Translations under genes and position numbers: made by a program
Assembly: GCA_019914945.1 (NCBI GenBank)
Contig: CM034100.1
Coordinates: forward strand, 9,187,096 to 9,251,095
Origin: Typha latifolia
Lineage: Eukaryota; Streptophyta; Magnoliopsida; Poales; Typhaceae
DNA: 64,000 nucleotides
Direction of reading: 5' to 3'
The notes under the pieces: generated by a model
Told to the model about the DNA's origin: nothing
Seen by the model: only the letters and a program-made list of their open reading frames with translations
Databases searched by the model: none
In this document: in pieces, positions 1-10,628 of the stretch
Numbering within the stretch: the stretch's first letter is position 1
How the letters are laid out: each line of letters opens with the position of its first letter

Positions 1-150
1 GAGGTGAACCGGCGTTTCTGGGGTGGCACCGGTGAAAAGCGGTGATGGAAAGGTTATTGTTGATGGAAGCGCTAGGGCAAGTGTTGGATAGAGTAGAAGA
101 AGGGGGAGGAGAGGGCCGCCCCTAAGGGTCTAGGGTGACTGGCCGGTCGA
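1..150 (-). mobile_element. Family B gypsy LTR fragment
   Basis: Read on the minus strand this matches the TATA-downstream leader of the family B LTRs (compare 52500-52640 and 14790-14880): the stretch around the 'ctagtccctta' and 'ccaacacttgccc' words. It is cut at the window start and joined directly to a family A LTR in the opposite orientation, with no family B terminus visible. It is therefore a rearranged or truncated fragment, not a clean insertion. Confidence 0.6.
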
Positions 151-813
151 AGGACATTCGAAGCGGCCTCGCGTTCACATCGATAGAGAACGTCTTTTGT
201 ACGTTCGACCGTGATTGGGCACGTTTGAACGTGATCGGCTGGAATCCTCTAGAATTAGGGTTAATAATTGTTATTTTGGCTTGTTGGCTAGCCTCTATAA
301 AGGCGTGGATGATATCCAAAATCATTATGCTATTGAAATGTTACTTTCTAGCCTCCTATCTTCTCTCTATCTTCTTTACCCTAATCTCTCTCCTCCCTCT
401 TCATCAACCTACCACCTCTACTATTAGCAAGGTTTCTCCTAACTTCTAATATCCCTTGTCTGTCGAGTCCTCTCTCTTCTTTGGGATCTCAACCACTTCT
501 TCCCCTTCGTCTTTATCCCTTAAACTATATCCCCCATCCACCTTCATCTCTATTATCATCCATAACCTTAAGATCCACTCCACCCATCACTACCACCATC
601 ATCCACACTATATCGTATTTTTGTCCCAGTTTCATTTTGAATCTACGAAGGGTGTAAATAGAAAAATGTAGATCAGGGATTTACGGATCGATTCCACTTG
701 ATTTTGTAATTTTCTATCTATAGGAGAATATTTGATGAATATTTTCTCTTGGTTGCACAGACTGCTTCCTACAATAAATCCAGATCTTGAATGAGTCATT
801 TTGTAGCCTATTA
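151..813 (+). mobile_element. Family A gypsy LTR, 5'-truncated
   Basis: Carries the family A block order: remnants of the GTTCGAACG array (about 170-230), 'aatcctctagaattagggtt', a TATA-like 'ctctataaagg' near 292, a C/T-rich leader, and a 3' part ending near 'gtagcctatta'. The normal LTR start (TGATACACTTAG) is absent because the left side is fused to family B sequence. Directly downstream begins a copia gag remnant, so this is a leftover LTR inserted next to or into that element. Confidence 0.65.
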
Positions 814-815
814 GG

Positions 816-1220
816 ATATTAGAAAGCTACGACGAGAGTTTCATGAAATCTATAGATGATCGAGTTTGGCTTGCTGTTGTGAACGGTTGGAGCGAATCGA
901 TGCACTTGGTGAATGATAAGTTAGTTGGAAAACCTCTTGAGTCTTGGTATAGGTCAAATTTTAAAAAGGTTGGCTGGAATAGCAAAGCCATTAATGTTAT
1001 TTTAAGTAGTATTTCTTCAGATTGATTTTGAATAATTTCTACATGTGAGATAGCTAAAGATGCTTAGACGACCTTAGAAACTACACATAAAGGAACTGTA
1101 GCTGTAAAGCTTTCAATGCTTCAGAGATTGACATAGTAAATTTTAGTTTCAACCTAGGAGAAAAAATTTCTAAGCATAGAATATTTTGAAAGATTCTTAA
1201 TTCCCTACCTAAAAGGTTTC
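816..1220 (+). pseudogene. Copia gag remnant, N-terminal part
   Basis: From 843 the frame encodes a close relative of the N-terminus of the intact gag at 8982-10487: both share the MKSID-RVW start, 'VNGW', 'GWNSKAIN' and 'STCEIAK'. Stops interrupt it at about 1022 and again near 1065. It stops at 1220 because a solo LTR was inserted, and the same protein resumes at 12034. It is a dead copy of the same gag family in the opposite orientation to the large copia element nested within it. Confidence 0.8.
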
Positions 1221-1732
1221 TAATATGACTCGATCGGATTAGATCCATTCGCATTGGGTTCATTGGGATGAGTTTATTTATCTAATATGATTTTTTGCGT
1301 TTCTTTTTGGCAGCTGCCCTATTAGTTGAGCCATAAACTCAAGTACGTGCTAAATATGGACTCAACTTGTTAATTCGTTAGTTGAGTCCAGTCAAGTTGA
1401 TTAATTTTTTAGTCGAGTCAAGAGATGTATTGTGAACTCGAGTTCAACTCGGGTTAGTTGAGTTGTATTGGTTGATTGAGTCCTTATCTGGGTCGGTCTA
1501 GGGTTAGCCTCTATAAATACGTGGAGAAAACCCTAATTTGAGGATGATCTAATTATTGGAGCATTATCGCCTTCTATCTCTCTCTCTCTCTAGCCGTCGG
1601 CTCTCCTTCCTTCTCTCTCCTTGCCCACCGCACCATCACTCCATTGGTTCGGTCTCTCCTAGTCCCCCCCATTTTTATCATCTACTCCTTCTAATCTCTC
1701 TACCATCACCCTAACCACTACACCATCCCTAA
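1221..1732 (+). mobile_element. Solo LTR (family C, related to B), left part
   Basis: Left part of a solo LTR whose right part is 11680-12033. It is flanked by the 5-bp duplication GTTTC (1216-1220 and 12034-12038). The ends form an inverted repeat (TAATATGA... and ...TCATAACA), a decayed version of the TGATACGA/TCGTATCA termini of family B. A TATA-like 'ctataaata' lies at 1511-1519, followed by a CT-rich leader. Upstream of it, instead of the GCGTTCGAACGC array, there are repeated 'gttgagtc'/'gactcaac' words (about 1325-1480). The LTR was later split by the copia element at 1733. Confidence 0.75.
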
Positions 1733-2677
1733 TGAAAAAAACCCTAGACACAAGTATGTATCTAAATACTAGGCAATGATATCACTCGTTCGCTTAAGTA
1801 AAAGTTCGTAGAAATATTAAGAACGAAAGCAGAGATGAACGCCACGATTTTAACGTGGAAAAACCCAAACGGGAAAAAACCACGGATCCAAACTCAGATC
1901 AAAACCAATCATTAGAATAGTAGCAGTTACAAAACTGACTCCCAAAACAACCCGTCGATCCAAACGACTTTGTTCTTCTTAGTCTTGCTTGCTAGAACCC
2001 ACGATTCACTACTTCTCGTGATTGAAGTCCAACCTCAGTAACCATCGAGATTGATCTTTCGTCTAGATAACCCTTAAGACGAAAGATTAACTTTTTAATG
2101 ATGACTGGAACCTTGTTAGTTGAAGAACCGATGTAGCCTCAAGAAGTCTCCTTCAATAATGCTTCTTCAACCACCCTCAAGATAGGGCATCATAATCCTT
2201 ATATATTATCTCCAAGATAGAGTCAAATCCAACTCTTATCCGTACTCACGAAAGTCCAATTTTATCAAACTTCATTGGTGCGTTCGAACGACATGACTTG
2301 AACTCAAGTGCGTTCGAACAGGCCCGAGTGCATTCGAACGCGACAACTTGAATTCTTCAGGTTGCGTTTGAACGTGTTTGTGAACGCAGCTCTCGGTCTA
2401 TGTGAACGCAATACTCACATTCGAACGCGCTTGTGAACGCGGCTCTCTGTCTATGTGAACGCAGTGCCCGCGTTTGTGAACGCGGCTCTCTATCTGTGTG
2501 AACGCAGATTTCACGTTCGAACGCGTTTGTGAACGCGGTGTGAACTCAACGGCTTTTCTCCAATAATCTTGAAATTCTCCAAACCAGAGATATTCTAGAC
2601 TTGTGTAAAGCTCATATACATGAAAAAATACACTTAGAATATTTTGTACACAATTGCCAACAAATAAAAACCTAACA
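1733..2677 (-). repeat. Copia 3' LTR
   Basis: On the plus strand it starts TGAAAAAAACCC and ends CCTAACA. In element orientation it begins TGTTAGG. It carries a GTTCGAACG-rich array (2278-2540) including repeats of a roughly 58-bp unit with 'tgtgaacgcggctctct', and a TATA-like 'atatattat' at about 2199-2208, some 75 bp downstream of the array in element orientation. It has one copy of the 35-bp TATA-containing unit that is present three times in the other LTR. Confidence 0.9.
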
Positions 2678-2693
2678 ATCTCCCCCGTTGGCA
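2678..2693 (-). promoter_or_regulatory. Copia polypurine tract
   Basis: On the minus strand 'aacgggggagat' abuts the 3' LTR. This is the plus-strand primer position expected for an LTR retrotransposon, and a G-rich tract of this form is typical of Sirevirus-like elements. Confidence 0.75.
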
Positions 2694-3034
2694 ATTTGTG
2701 ACAAAACACCTAGATTACAAGATATTACAAAGACTTCAAATTGAGCAATCAACAAGACTAGAATATTTTGCACATCAATCCCTGCAAATAAACATATACC
2801 AATCCAAGATCAAGTGAAAATAACTTGAAATGAATAAACAATCCAAACACAAGTTATCAATGGAGCATAAGTTCAAAAGTACTTAAACATACAAAGTTCA
2901 CAATTTCTCCAAGCAAAGTTATAAGCAAGATTAGAAAGACAGAAAGACACTAATAAACTCGCCATATTACCATGCTCCCCCTACACACCTAGACACCTAG
3001 ACACTCTCCCCCTTTTTGCCACAAATGCCAAAGA

Positions 3035-4046
3035 CTAGGAACTCAGAGAAAACTGACGCTGAAGAATCGTCAACACAGAGTCAAGGACAGTCCCCAGATG
3101 AGCTTGCTCAGCTCGTAAATCATTCACGGCCGAATGGAGATCATGCACTTGAGTACTAAGCTGATCAAAACGTTCAAAGTACTGTGCTAACTCCCCATCA
3201 GAACTGTCGAGGTGCGAGGAGCGACCAGCGGCGGAAGAGGACGGCTTGAGAGGAGACGACTGGTCGTGAGCTTGATTCCGCTTAAGAGTAATCCGATCCA
3301 ACGGCTTGTGCGAAGTAAGAGAAGGTTCCAAAGCATCCACACGCACCCCACTCTGAGTGCACAAATTTGAAATAAAAGATGCCAAATGGTAACCCCTCAC
3401 GAGGTGCTTCTTTCTGGGCAGCTGTGAGAATTGAATCATAGATCACCGCAGCTAAATCAACAGAGATGCCAGATAACATTCCATGAAGAAGAAATGCACG
3501 ATCTAGACTAATGCTTGAATGTCGAGTCTTGGGGTGACATTGTACAGACAAAACAGGTGAAGCATGCGAGCCACTAGTGTCAGCTTTGCATGCGGCATCA
3601 TGTTCCCCTTCCAACATTCTCCTTTGATCAGTATAGTGCCAGCATATTCATCGACATCAGGAAGTGGAGCAGACGTGGGGTACTGGAACTCACCATCAGG
3701 AAGACGAAGTTCAGCGCGAATAACATCCGAGTCCAAGTATACAGACACCCCACGAACAGTAGAACGAATACAACGTTCTTAAACTGTGGCATTACAAAAA
3801 AATTCTTGAACAACTTCCACATAATCCGCTCATCCGACACACCGATAACCATCCTCGCTCAGTAAATATCTGTTCTATCCCCAAAGTAGAAAAATCAGAA
3901 ATGACAACGGGTCGTTCATAAATAACAGGACGGGTGCCAAAATTATGTTTGTATCGCCCTACAGCCGTTGAAGTAGAAAACTTTGGAGCTGAAGTAGGTG
4001 AGGAAGGTGGCCTAGGTTTATTGGAAACTACAGCTTTTCTAGGCAT
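3035..4046 (-). pseudogene. Accessory ORF in copia, downstream of RNase H
   Basis: An ORF starting MPRKAVVSNKPR at 4046 runs to about 3035 across at least two frameshifts and some stops. The recoverable middle and C-terminal parts contain 'LPDGEFQYP', 'LPDVDEYAG', a 'NVTPR' stretch, an 'RAFLLHGMLSGISVD' helix, and a C-terminal coiled-coil-like segment ('FERFDQLSTQVHDLHSAVNDL'). From memory these words resemble the domain called 'putative plant transposon protein' (PF20167-like), often found in plant retroelements. It sits where Sireviruses carry an envelope-like or extra ORF. Its function is unknown, and I do not claim it is an envelope. A promoter-like region precedes it. Confidence 0.6.
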
Positions 4047-4299
4047 TCATGAGAAAAAAACAAGATGCAAGTTCAATACATGCCCAAAGCAACAAAAAAA
4101 AATAGCAAGAAATCCAAAAAAAAATTCAAGAAACCATGAAGGCCCTAAATAAAATCCATCTTTCACTTGAAAACGCTAAGATATCACGTTCAATCACACA
4201 AGAAATATCAAGATAGTACCTTTAACGTGATCAAAACTCGAAAACGCACGAAATCAATCAAGATCAAAAGACTTAATTGAATAAAAAATTGGAAAATTG

Positions 4300-4620
4300 A
4301 TGGATGATCATACCTCGAAAGAGTGAAGAAAAACTTAGAAATTCGGCCGAAAGACGCTAGATCCGGAAGAGAACTACCCTCTCAAAGGGTTTGTAGTGAG
4401 AAATTTGATGAAAAATACTAAGATCTTGAAGATTTGAGAGGGAGAAAATGAAGGGTTTCTAGGGTTTGGAACTGGAAGATGGAAACCCTTGGGTTCGGAC
4501 GTAATATATAAAGAATCCTCGAGTGCGTTCGAACGCACCAGTCTGCGTATTCGAACACGCCAGTCACCACGTTCGAACTCAAAAATTTGCGTTCGAACGC
4601 CTCCTTTTTTTTTAAGTAAA
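4300..4620 (-). promoter_or_regulatory. Promoter-like region for the accessory ORF
   Basis: On the minus strand, two exact GCGTTCGAACGC palindromes (4589-4600 and 4525-4536) and further variants are followed by a TATA-like 'tttatatatt' (about 4503-4512) and then a CT-rich leader with 'aaaccctaga' words. The accessory ORF starts about 460 bp further on. The order palindrome, TATA, CT-rich leader copies that of the LTR promoters. A GT-rich stretch after 'ttcgag|gtatga' near 4310 could be a 5' UTR intron donor, but no acceptor is certain. Confidence 0.5.
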
Positions 4621-5850
4621 AAAATCTAAGAAAAAAATCAAAAAATCTTTTTGGAGATGCACCTCTAAAAATTCAAAATAGATTCAAGACAATATGACAA
4701 TCGAATGAAATAAGTCATACATAGATCAATCAAATCATCAAAAGTATATTATAATCAATTCTAATGCATCACTCAAAATTAAATTAATCTTGATTGATCA
4801 TAACAATATACATATACAAGGTGAGCATAGATAATATGAAACATTCTTTTTAAATAAACTTTCCTATTTAAACAATGATATAACACAGTAGTCAAACCGA
4901 CTTAGTATTTAAATTTGCACTTTTCGACTTATTCTCCATAACCGAATAGGAATTTTTCCTGTATTATTTATTTTTATATATTAACCATATAGGTGCAATG
5001 ATGGCTTTCACACATGAGTAGGTAGCCATTTTCTTTTAGTACATAACAAACAATGTGCAAGAAGATATTCACAAACATCAAAAAAAATTTATTTAATTTG
5101 CAAGCAATGTATCAAACTGGACTCTAAAGCTTTCACACAAACTCATTGTAGCCCGTTTCATTGATCTTTTATGAACACATTTGTGATGAGTCCGAAGCTT
5201 CCTTCGTAACTCCCGGAACTTTTTCATAGTGGCTCCGTTCCATGCCTCATTTCATAGTGAACCTCAAAGTGGCTCTATTTCATTATATTCCATCTATATC
5301 CCAATTCCATTCATTTAATATCTTTTTGGTCTTATTGACATAAGAGATGTTATAGTCTATCTGTTTCTATATATGGAAAGTTAAGAAATCATCATATAAT
5401 AATCGAGAAATTGCAATAGAAAAGAAAAAGGGAGGTTTAAGCATGAGCTCAAACTGTGCAAATCAACGTCAATAGTGAGCTATTTAAAAAAAAATTTTAT
5501 GATGTTATGCTCACTCAAGAATATACACACGTTATGAGTGCATTAATTTCAATATAATTATCATAGAAGTCGAGAGAGTGAATAAATCAGAAATAATACA
5601 ATATACTACAAGATGACAAAATTGACTATAATAACTCATAATCAAGAGAAAAAACATATTTATATGCCAAGAGTATATTATTGAATCTAGGAGTGCATCA
5701 AATTTTTTTTTATATGACAAAAACTCTCGACAAATCTGAAACTAAAACCAAAGAAAATTTCAGAGAAAAGAAAACCTAAAAAGAAACGAAAAGAAATAAT
5801 AAAAATAATACACGCAAACCAAAACAAAAATCAATCCAAAGCACAAATCC
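4621..5850. other. AT-rich non-coding part of copia internal region
   Basis: About 1.2 kb between RNase H and the promoter-like region. It is AT-rich, with stops in all frames and no recognisable protein. It belongs to the copia element by position. I see no further structure beyond short A- and T-runs. Confidence 0.6.
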
Positions 5851-6420
5851 CTAAAGAAGTACGAAGATACTCAAATCTCTGTAAATCCAAAGGTTTGTAA
5901 ATAGATCACCCAACTGTTTCTCTGTCTCAACATGTTCTAGTGCTATTATTTTGTCTTCAACTAACTCGCGTATAAAATGATGTCGGATATCAATATGTTT
6001 AGTACGCGAGTGTTGAACAGGATTCTTCGATATATTAATAGCACTCATGTTGTCACAATAAAGCACCATAGTATCTTGTTCAATTCCGTAATATTTGATC
6101 ATCTGTTTCATCCATAGTAACTGAGAACAACAACTTCCCGCTACAATGTACTCGGCCTCCACAGTAGATAAAGATATCGGGTTTTGTTTCTTACTGTGCC
6201 AAGCAACCAGATTGTTTCCAATATAAAAACATCCACCTGAGGTACTTTTTCTATTATCACATGAACCTGCCCAATCAGAATCCGTGTATCCAGATATGAT
6301 AACTCCCGAGTCATAAGTAAACCAGATACCTAAGTCAACTGTGCCACCGACATATTTTATAATACGTTTCACAGCAAATAAATGTGTCTCCTTAAGTTCA
6401 GACTGAAACCTAGCACACAC
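5851..6420 (-). pseudogene. Copia RNase H
   Basis: An open stretch of 189 codons ending the copia polyprotein. It contains the signature words 'GYTDSDWAGS', 'STSGGCFYIG', 'WHSKKQNPISLSTVEAEYI' and 'LYCDNMSAI', followed by 'RTKHIDIRHHFIREL'. The acidic residues of the RNase H site (the D of TDSDWAG, the E of VEAEY, the D of CDN) are all present. It is separated from the RT by frameshifts and stops near 6421-6600, so it would not be made as part of one polyprotein. Confidence 0.85.
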
Positions 6421-7490
6421 ACCGACACTAAATGCAATTTCTGACTACTAGCAGTTAAGTACAAAAGACTACCAATCATGCTCCTATAAAGTATCTGATC
6501 GACACTTTTTCTTGAAATATCCTTACCTAGTTTGGTAGTTGTACTCATAGGAGTTCTAGCATGTTTTGCATTTTCTAAACCGAATTTAGTCATAAGATCT
6601 TTAGCATACTTGATTTGAGCGATAAATATTCCTCTTTCAAGCTGAGTAATTTGAAGTCCCTAAAAGAACTTCAACTCACCCATCATGCTCATCTCAAAAT
6701 AACTATGCATAAGATCTGCAAACTCCTTAGCTAATGATCGACTCGTTGCCCCGAAGACAATGTCATCCACATATATTTGTGCCACAACTAAACTCTTGTT
6801 TGACCGTCTAATGAACAATGTCTTGTCCACTCCCCTTCGAGTGAACCCCGCAGAGGGCCTTTTTCAGTTTAAACACATGCGAAGGAAATTTTTGATCTTC
6901 GAACCCTTTCGGTTGTTCCACATAAACATCTTCATTCAGAGTACCATTCAAGAAAGCATTTTTAACATCTATTTGAAACAATTTAAATTTTAAGTGACAA
7001 GCAATAGCAAGCAGTATACGAATAGATTCTAATCTAGCAACAGGAGCAAATGTCTCATCAAAATCTATACCCTCAACCTAAGTATATCCCTGTGCTACGA
7101 GTCTAACTTTATTTCGAACTATATTGCCATGTTCATCAATTTTATTCTTGTAAATCCATTTTGTTCCAATGACGTTCAAATTCTTAGGTCTAGGAACTAA
7201 ATACCAAACATCATTCCTAGAAAATTGCTCTAATTCCTCATGCATAGCATTAACCCAAGAATCGTCTAACAATGCTTCCTTCATATTTTTAGGTTCAAAA
7301 GATGTATAACAAGTAAATGATACCTCACTTTGGATTTGTCGTCTTATCTTAATTGGTTCATTCACGTCTCCGATCACTTGTGATAGTGGATGATTTGATT
7401 TCACTCTAGCAGATGGTTCCGATACGTTGCAGTCATCTTTGTTCATTTCAACTTTGTCCTCGTCCTGATTCTCAATATCCAGATCAAGCT
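6421..7490 (-). pseudogene. Copia reverse transcriptase, broken
   Basis: The N-terminal part (7446-7078) has 'EELEQFSRNDVWYLVPRP', 'GTKWIYKNK' and 'VRLVAQGY'. After a stop near 7078 the same frame continues with 'GIDFDETFAPVARLESIR', 'FQIDVKNAFLNG' and 'EQPKGFE'. Near 6830-6850 the frame is lost, and the region where the catalytic YVDD should lie (about 6750-6790) reads only in a shifted frame. The C-terminal part returns at 6593-6369 with 'MIGSLLYLTAS'. It is clearly a dead copia RT. Confidence 0.85.
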
Positions 7491-7517
7491 CATTTCCTAT
7501 TTCTTCGTCATATGTAT

Positions 7518-7709
7518 CTACAGAAACAGAATAGGAGTAGCTTCAGTTAAATCAGTAGTGGATTCATCTATCATAACATTAGCAGATTCCATAATCGTGG
7601 AAGTGTCAAGATTAAATACTCTGTAGGCTCTGCTATTATTCGAATACCCTAGGAAGATGCCTTCGTTACTTCTAGTGTCAAATTTAGTCAAATATTCTCG
7701 ATCACGCAA
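7518..7709 (-). pseudogene. Copia integrase C-terminal fragment
   Basis: A 63-codon frame with 'KFDTRSNEGIFLGYSNNSRAYRVFNL'. This is the conserved region after the copia integrase core, where 'FD-RS-EGIFLGYS' and 'AYRVFN' are typical. It follows the integrase core at 7734-8339 and is separated from it by one stop at about 7734. Confidence 0.8.
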
Positions 7710-7733
7710 GATATAGCATTTAATACCAAAAAC

Positions 7734-8339
7734 TCAAAAATATTTAACACTAGGTTTCTTACTTTTCCAGATTTCATATGCAATCAATTTTGTACCTAGT
7801 CTTAGATAAACACGATTTATCACATGTACCGCTGTATTGACCGCCTCGGCCCAAAACCTTTGAGGAACCTTTTTAGCGTGAAGCATAACCCTAGCCATTT
7901 CCTTCACAACTCGGTTCTTTCTTTCCACAATCCCGTTCTGTTGTAGAGTTATAGGAGCTGAAAATTCATATTGAATACCAAGAGAATCGCAAAATATGGA
8001 AAAAAATTTATTTTCAAATTCTCTACCATGATCAGAACGAATCCTAACTAGAGTAAAAGATTTTTCATTCTGCAATTTTAAGCATAGTGATTTAAAAACT
8101 TCAAAAGTTTCAGACTTCTCACGTAGAAAGGCAACCCAAGTATATCTGGAGTAATCATCGACCATTAAAAATATATAGCGTTTACCTCCAAGACTTTCCA
8201 TTTCTGTTGGACCCATCAAGTCCATGTGAACTAATTGGAGCACACGGGCGGTGGTAGCTGCATTTACCTTCTTGTGTGAAATCCTAGTTTGTTTTCCAAT
8301 TTGACACGAACCGCTCACTCTTTTTGACATATCTTTCAT
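7734..8339 (-). pseudogene. Copia integrase core
   Basis: An open 201-codon segment with the catalytic triad region: 'HMDLMGP' (first D), 'IRSDHGREFEN' (second D) and 'NGIVERKN' (E), plus 'YIFLMVDDYSRYTWV'. The upstream zinc-finger part belongs to the 8349-8618 segment. In a live element it would insert the cDNA. Stops before and after it show that the copy is inactive as a polyprotein. Confidence 0.88.
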
Positions 8340-8348
8340 CTTAGGTAT

Positions 8349-8860
8349 TCATCTTACCACTTCTTGTTTGGACATAGTAAATAATTCATTGTGATTCACA
8401 TGTCCAAGACGTTGATACCAAAGATCTGCAATGTCAAAAGAGGTACTGTTACATTTCAGTTTATGTGACGTTCCAACAACATAGCAATTATCAGATGTTC
8501 TAGATCCATAACATATAACATTACCACCATGATCTAGAATAATACAATCATTTTTGGAGAATTTTACCTCATAATCTTCATCACAAAATTGACTAATACT
8601 CAGAAGATTTGCTTTCAAGCCCTTAACATATAGAACATTTTCAAGAATAGGAATCCCCGGAGAACTTACCTTTCATTTACCTATTACCTTGGATGAATTA
8701 CCATCTCCGAATGTCACAACTCCCCTTTCATGTTTTTCAAGATTAGAAAATAACAACTTGTCACCCGACATATGTCTTGAACAGCCACTGTCTAAATATC
8801 ACAAATTAGAATTTAAAGCTTTCAAAGTTGTATGCACAACATAACATTTCAAATCACTTT
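8349..8860 (-). pseudogene. Copia protease and GAG-pre-integrase region
   Basis: Near 8790 on the minus strand the aspartic protease signature reads 'YLDSGCSRHMSG' (D-S-G). It is followed by 'VVTFGDGN' and 'GLKANLLSISQFCD', then by 'LWYQRLGHVNHNEL', the GAG-pre-integrase motif with its conserved His. A stop interrupts it between the protease and 'NVLYVKG' near 8670. Neighbouring pol pieces are in the usual copia order. Confidence 0.8.
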
Positions 8861-8981
8861 TCTTGACCCATATGGCCATTGTTTTTATCCCATAAATAAA
8901 AGCAGTTCTAGGTTTTTGCCTAAATTTGCAATGAGGTCGAATATGTCTTAGAATGCCGCAATGATAGCATGTCGGAACAAA

Positions 8982-10487
8982 CTATTTTCTACTCACCTTT
9001 TGTCGAGGAGTGTGACTAAAGTTTACCTTTGGTGCCGTTGATGATTCACTAGTTTGTAGATTCATCTTCAGTTTAGAATTATTCATCCAGGATTGCTTTC
9101 TAAATGCGGTTGATGACTTCAGATATTCTTCCTTTTGTATACCTGCAGAAACGAAGACAGTTTTATTATTATTTGAATTACTAGTGTATCCAACACCATA
9201 CCTGTCTTTTCCAGAGATCTGAGCCTTTAGGATCTCGTCAAGTTTGTTCTTTCCTTTTAGAAATGTCACTTCCTTATTCAGTCGCTCTACTTCAATTTCA
9301 TCAGCTTTCATTTTAATTTTTGCATTGTCAAGTTGCTCAAAAAGGTCTTTGACATGTTCAAGTTCCAATTTGTACTTCTCCTCAAATTGAATTCTTTCAA
9401 GTTCGATTACCTTGAGTCGTTGATGTAGTCTAAGATTGCTTTTCTTGAGTTTAAACGACTCCAGGTACAGGTCATTATATGTACTATCAGTATCAACAAC
9501 AGAATCAATATTGAGTAGAGAAGAGCCAAAAGCAACAAAGTTTTCTTCGTCTTTTTCAGAATCATCAGCAGATTCATTTGATTCATCCCAAGTAACTTTC
9601 ATAGCTTTACCCTTCTTCTTAAGGCGATTAGGGCATTCTTGTGTTATGTGTCCAAAACCAGAACATTCAAAACATCGAACTTTATTCTCAGAATTCTTAT
9701 TTTTCTGTTTGGCACCGTTGTTGCTCACACTTGTGTTCGAAGTCGCAGTATTCTTCTTTTTCACAAATGCTTTGCTTTTCTCAAGTTTTTCAGCATTCAA
9801 CTTGTTTGGCTTCCGAAAGAATTTATTGAACTTTTTGACGAACATGGCCAACATCTCAACATCTAAATCACCTTCATCATCAGACTCTTCTATACTTTGT
9901 TCAACTGTGGATAGGGCAATCCCTTCGGACTTCCTCGGTTTTGAAAGGCTGGACTCAAATGTTTGTAGATTTCCTACCAATTGTTCAACTTTCATAGAAT
10001 CGATGTCCTTACTTTCCTCAATAGCTGTAATTTTCGCCTGAAACCTCTCTCGAAGAGACCTAAGGATCTTACGGACAATTCTGTTTTCAGGAATTTTCTC
10101 TCCTAGATTGAAACTGGAGTTGACTATATCACTCAATTTTGCATAAAACTCATTAAATGTCTCATTCTCCTCCATACGTAGAGTTTCAAAACTAGTAGTC
10201 AACCTCTGAAGTTTAGAAAGTTTTACAGCCATAGTTCCTTCGTGAGTAGTTTCTAAGATCATCCAAGCTTCTTTTGCTATCTCACAAGTAGAGATTCTTC
10301 TAAATTCTTCCGAGGAAACACAACTAAAAATTGCATTTATTGCCTTGCTATTCCATCCAATGTTTTTATAGTCTGACCTATCCCATGACTCTATCGGTTT
10401 ATCAGCAAGTTTATCATCCACCATGTACATTGGTGGACTCCAACCGTTCACAACGGCAAACCATACTCGTTCATCTATAGACTTCAA
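8982..10487 (-). CDS. Copia Gag with CCHC zinc knuckle
   Basis: An intact 501-codon frame, the longest open frame in the element. The N-terminal half is the copia gag domain ('VWFAVVNGW', 'GWNSKAIN', 'LQRLTTSFETLRMEENET'). A lysine- and serine-rich stretch precedes a single zinc knuckle, CFECSGFGHITQEC, near residue 273. The C-terminal third is predicted coiled coil with heptad-like K/E/L content ('LRLHQRLKVIELERIQFEEKYKLELEHV'). I chose the start at MKSIDERVW because the dead copy at 843 has the same start. Gag would form the particle and bind RNA. Its openness next to a ruined pol suggests either a recent insertion or gag supplied in trans. Confidence 0.88.
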   Translation of the reverse strand: MKSIDERVWFAVVNGWSPPMYMVDDKLADKPIESWDRSDYKNIGWNSKAINAIFSCVSSEEFRRISTCEIAKEAWMILETTHEGTMAVKLSKLQRLTTSFETLRMEENETFNEFYAKLSDIVNSSFNLGEKIPENRIVRKILRSLRERFQAKITAIEESKDIDSMKVEQLVGNLQTFESSLSKPRKSEGIALSTVEQSIEESDDEGDLDVEMLAMFVKKFNKFFRKPNKLNAEKLEKSKAFVKKKNTATSNTSVSNNGAKQKNKNSENKVRCFECSGFGHITQECPNRLKKKGKAMKVTWDESNESADDSEKDEENFVAFGSSLLNIDSVVDTDSTYNDLYLESFKLKKSNLRLHQRLKVIELERIQFEEKYKLELEHVKDLFEQLDNAKIKMKADEIEVERLNKEVTFLKGKNKLDEILKAQISGKDRYGVGYTSNSNNNKTVFVSAGIQKEEYLKSSTAFRKQSWMNNSKLKMNLQTSESSTAPKVNFSHTPRQKVSRK

Positions 10488-10606
10488 CTAAGCTCTCATC
10501 CTAGCTTTCCAATATCCATAATTTGATCCATCTAGGATAGGAGGTCTAATAGATGATGGTCCATCTCTATGAAAATCCATGCCTATCTGATCTTTCTCAA
10601 AGGTGA

Positions 10607-10628
10607 GAGAACCTGCTCTGATACCAAT
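10607..10628 (-). promoter_or_regulatory. Copia primer-binding site
   Basis: On the minus strand, immediately after the 5' LTR, the sequence reads 'attggtatcagagcaggtt'. This is complementary to the 3' end of plant initiator tRNA-Met, the usual primer for plant copia reverse transcription. It fixes the internal boundary of the 5' LTR at 10629. Confidence 0.88.

Noticed and set aside
9436..10041. A 201-codon plus-strand open frame, antisense to the copia gag
   Set aside because: It is a reverse-strand reading of the intact gag, rich in S, L and F from K/E-rich codons on the other strand, with no domain or promoter.
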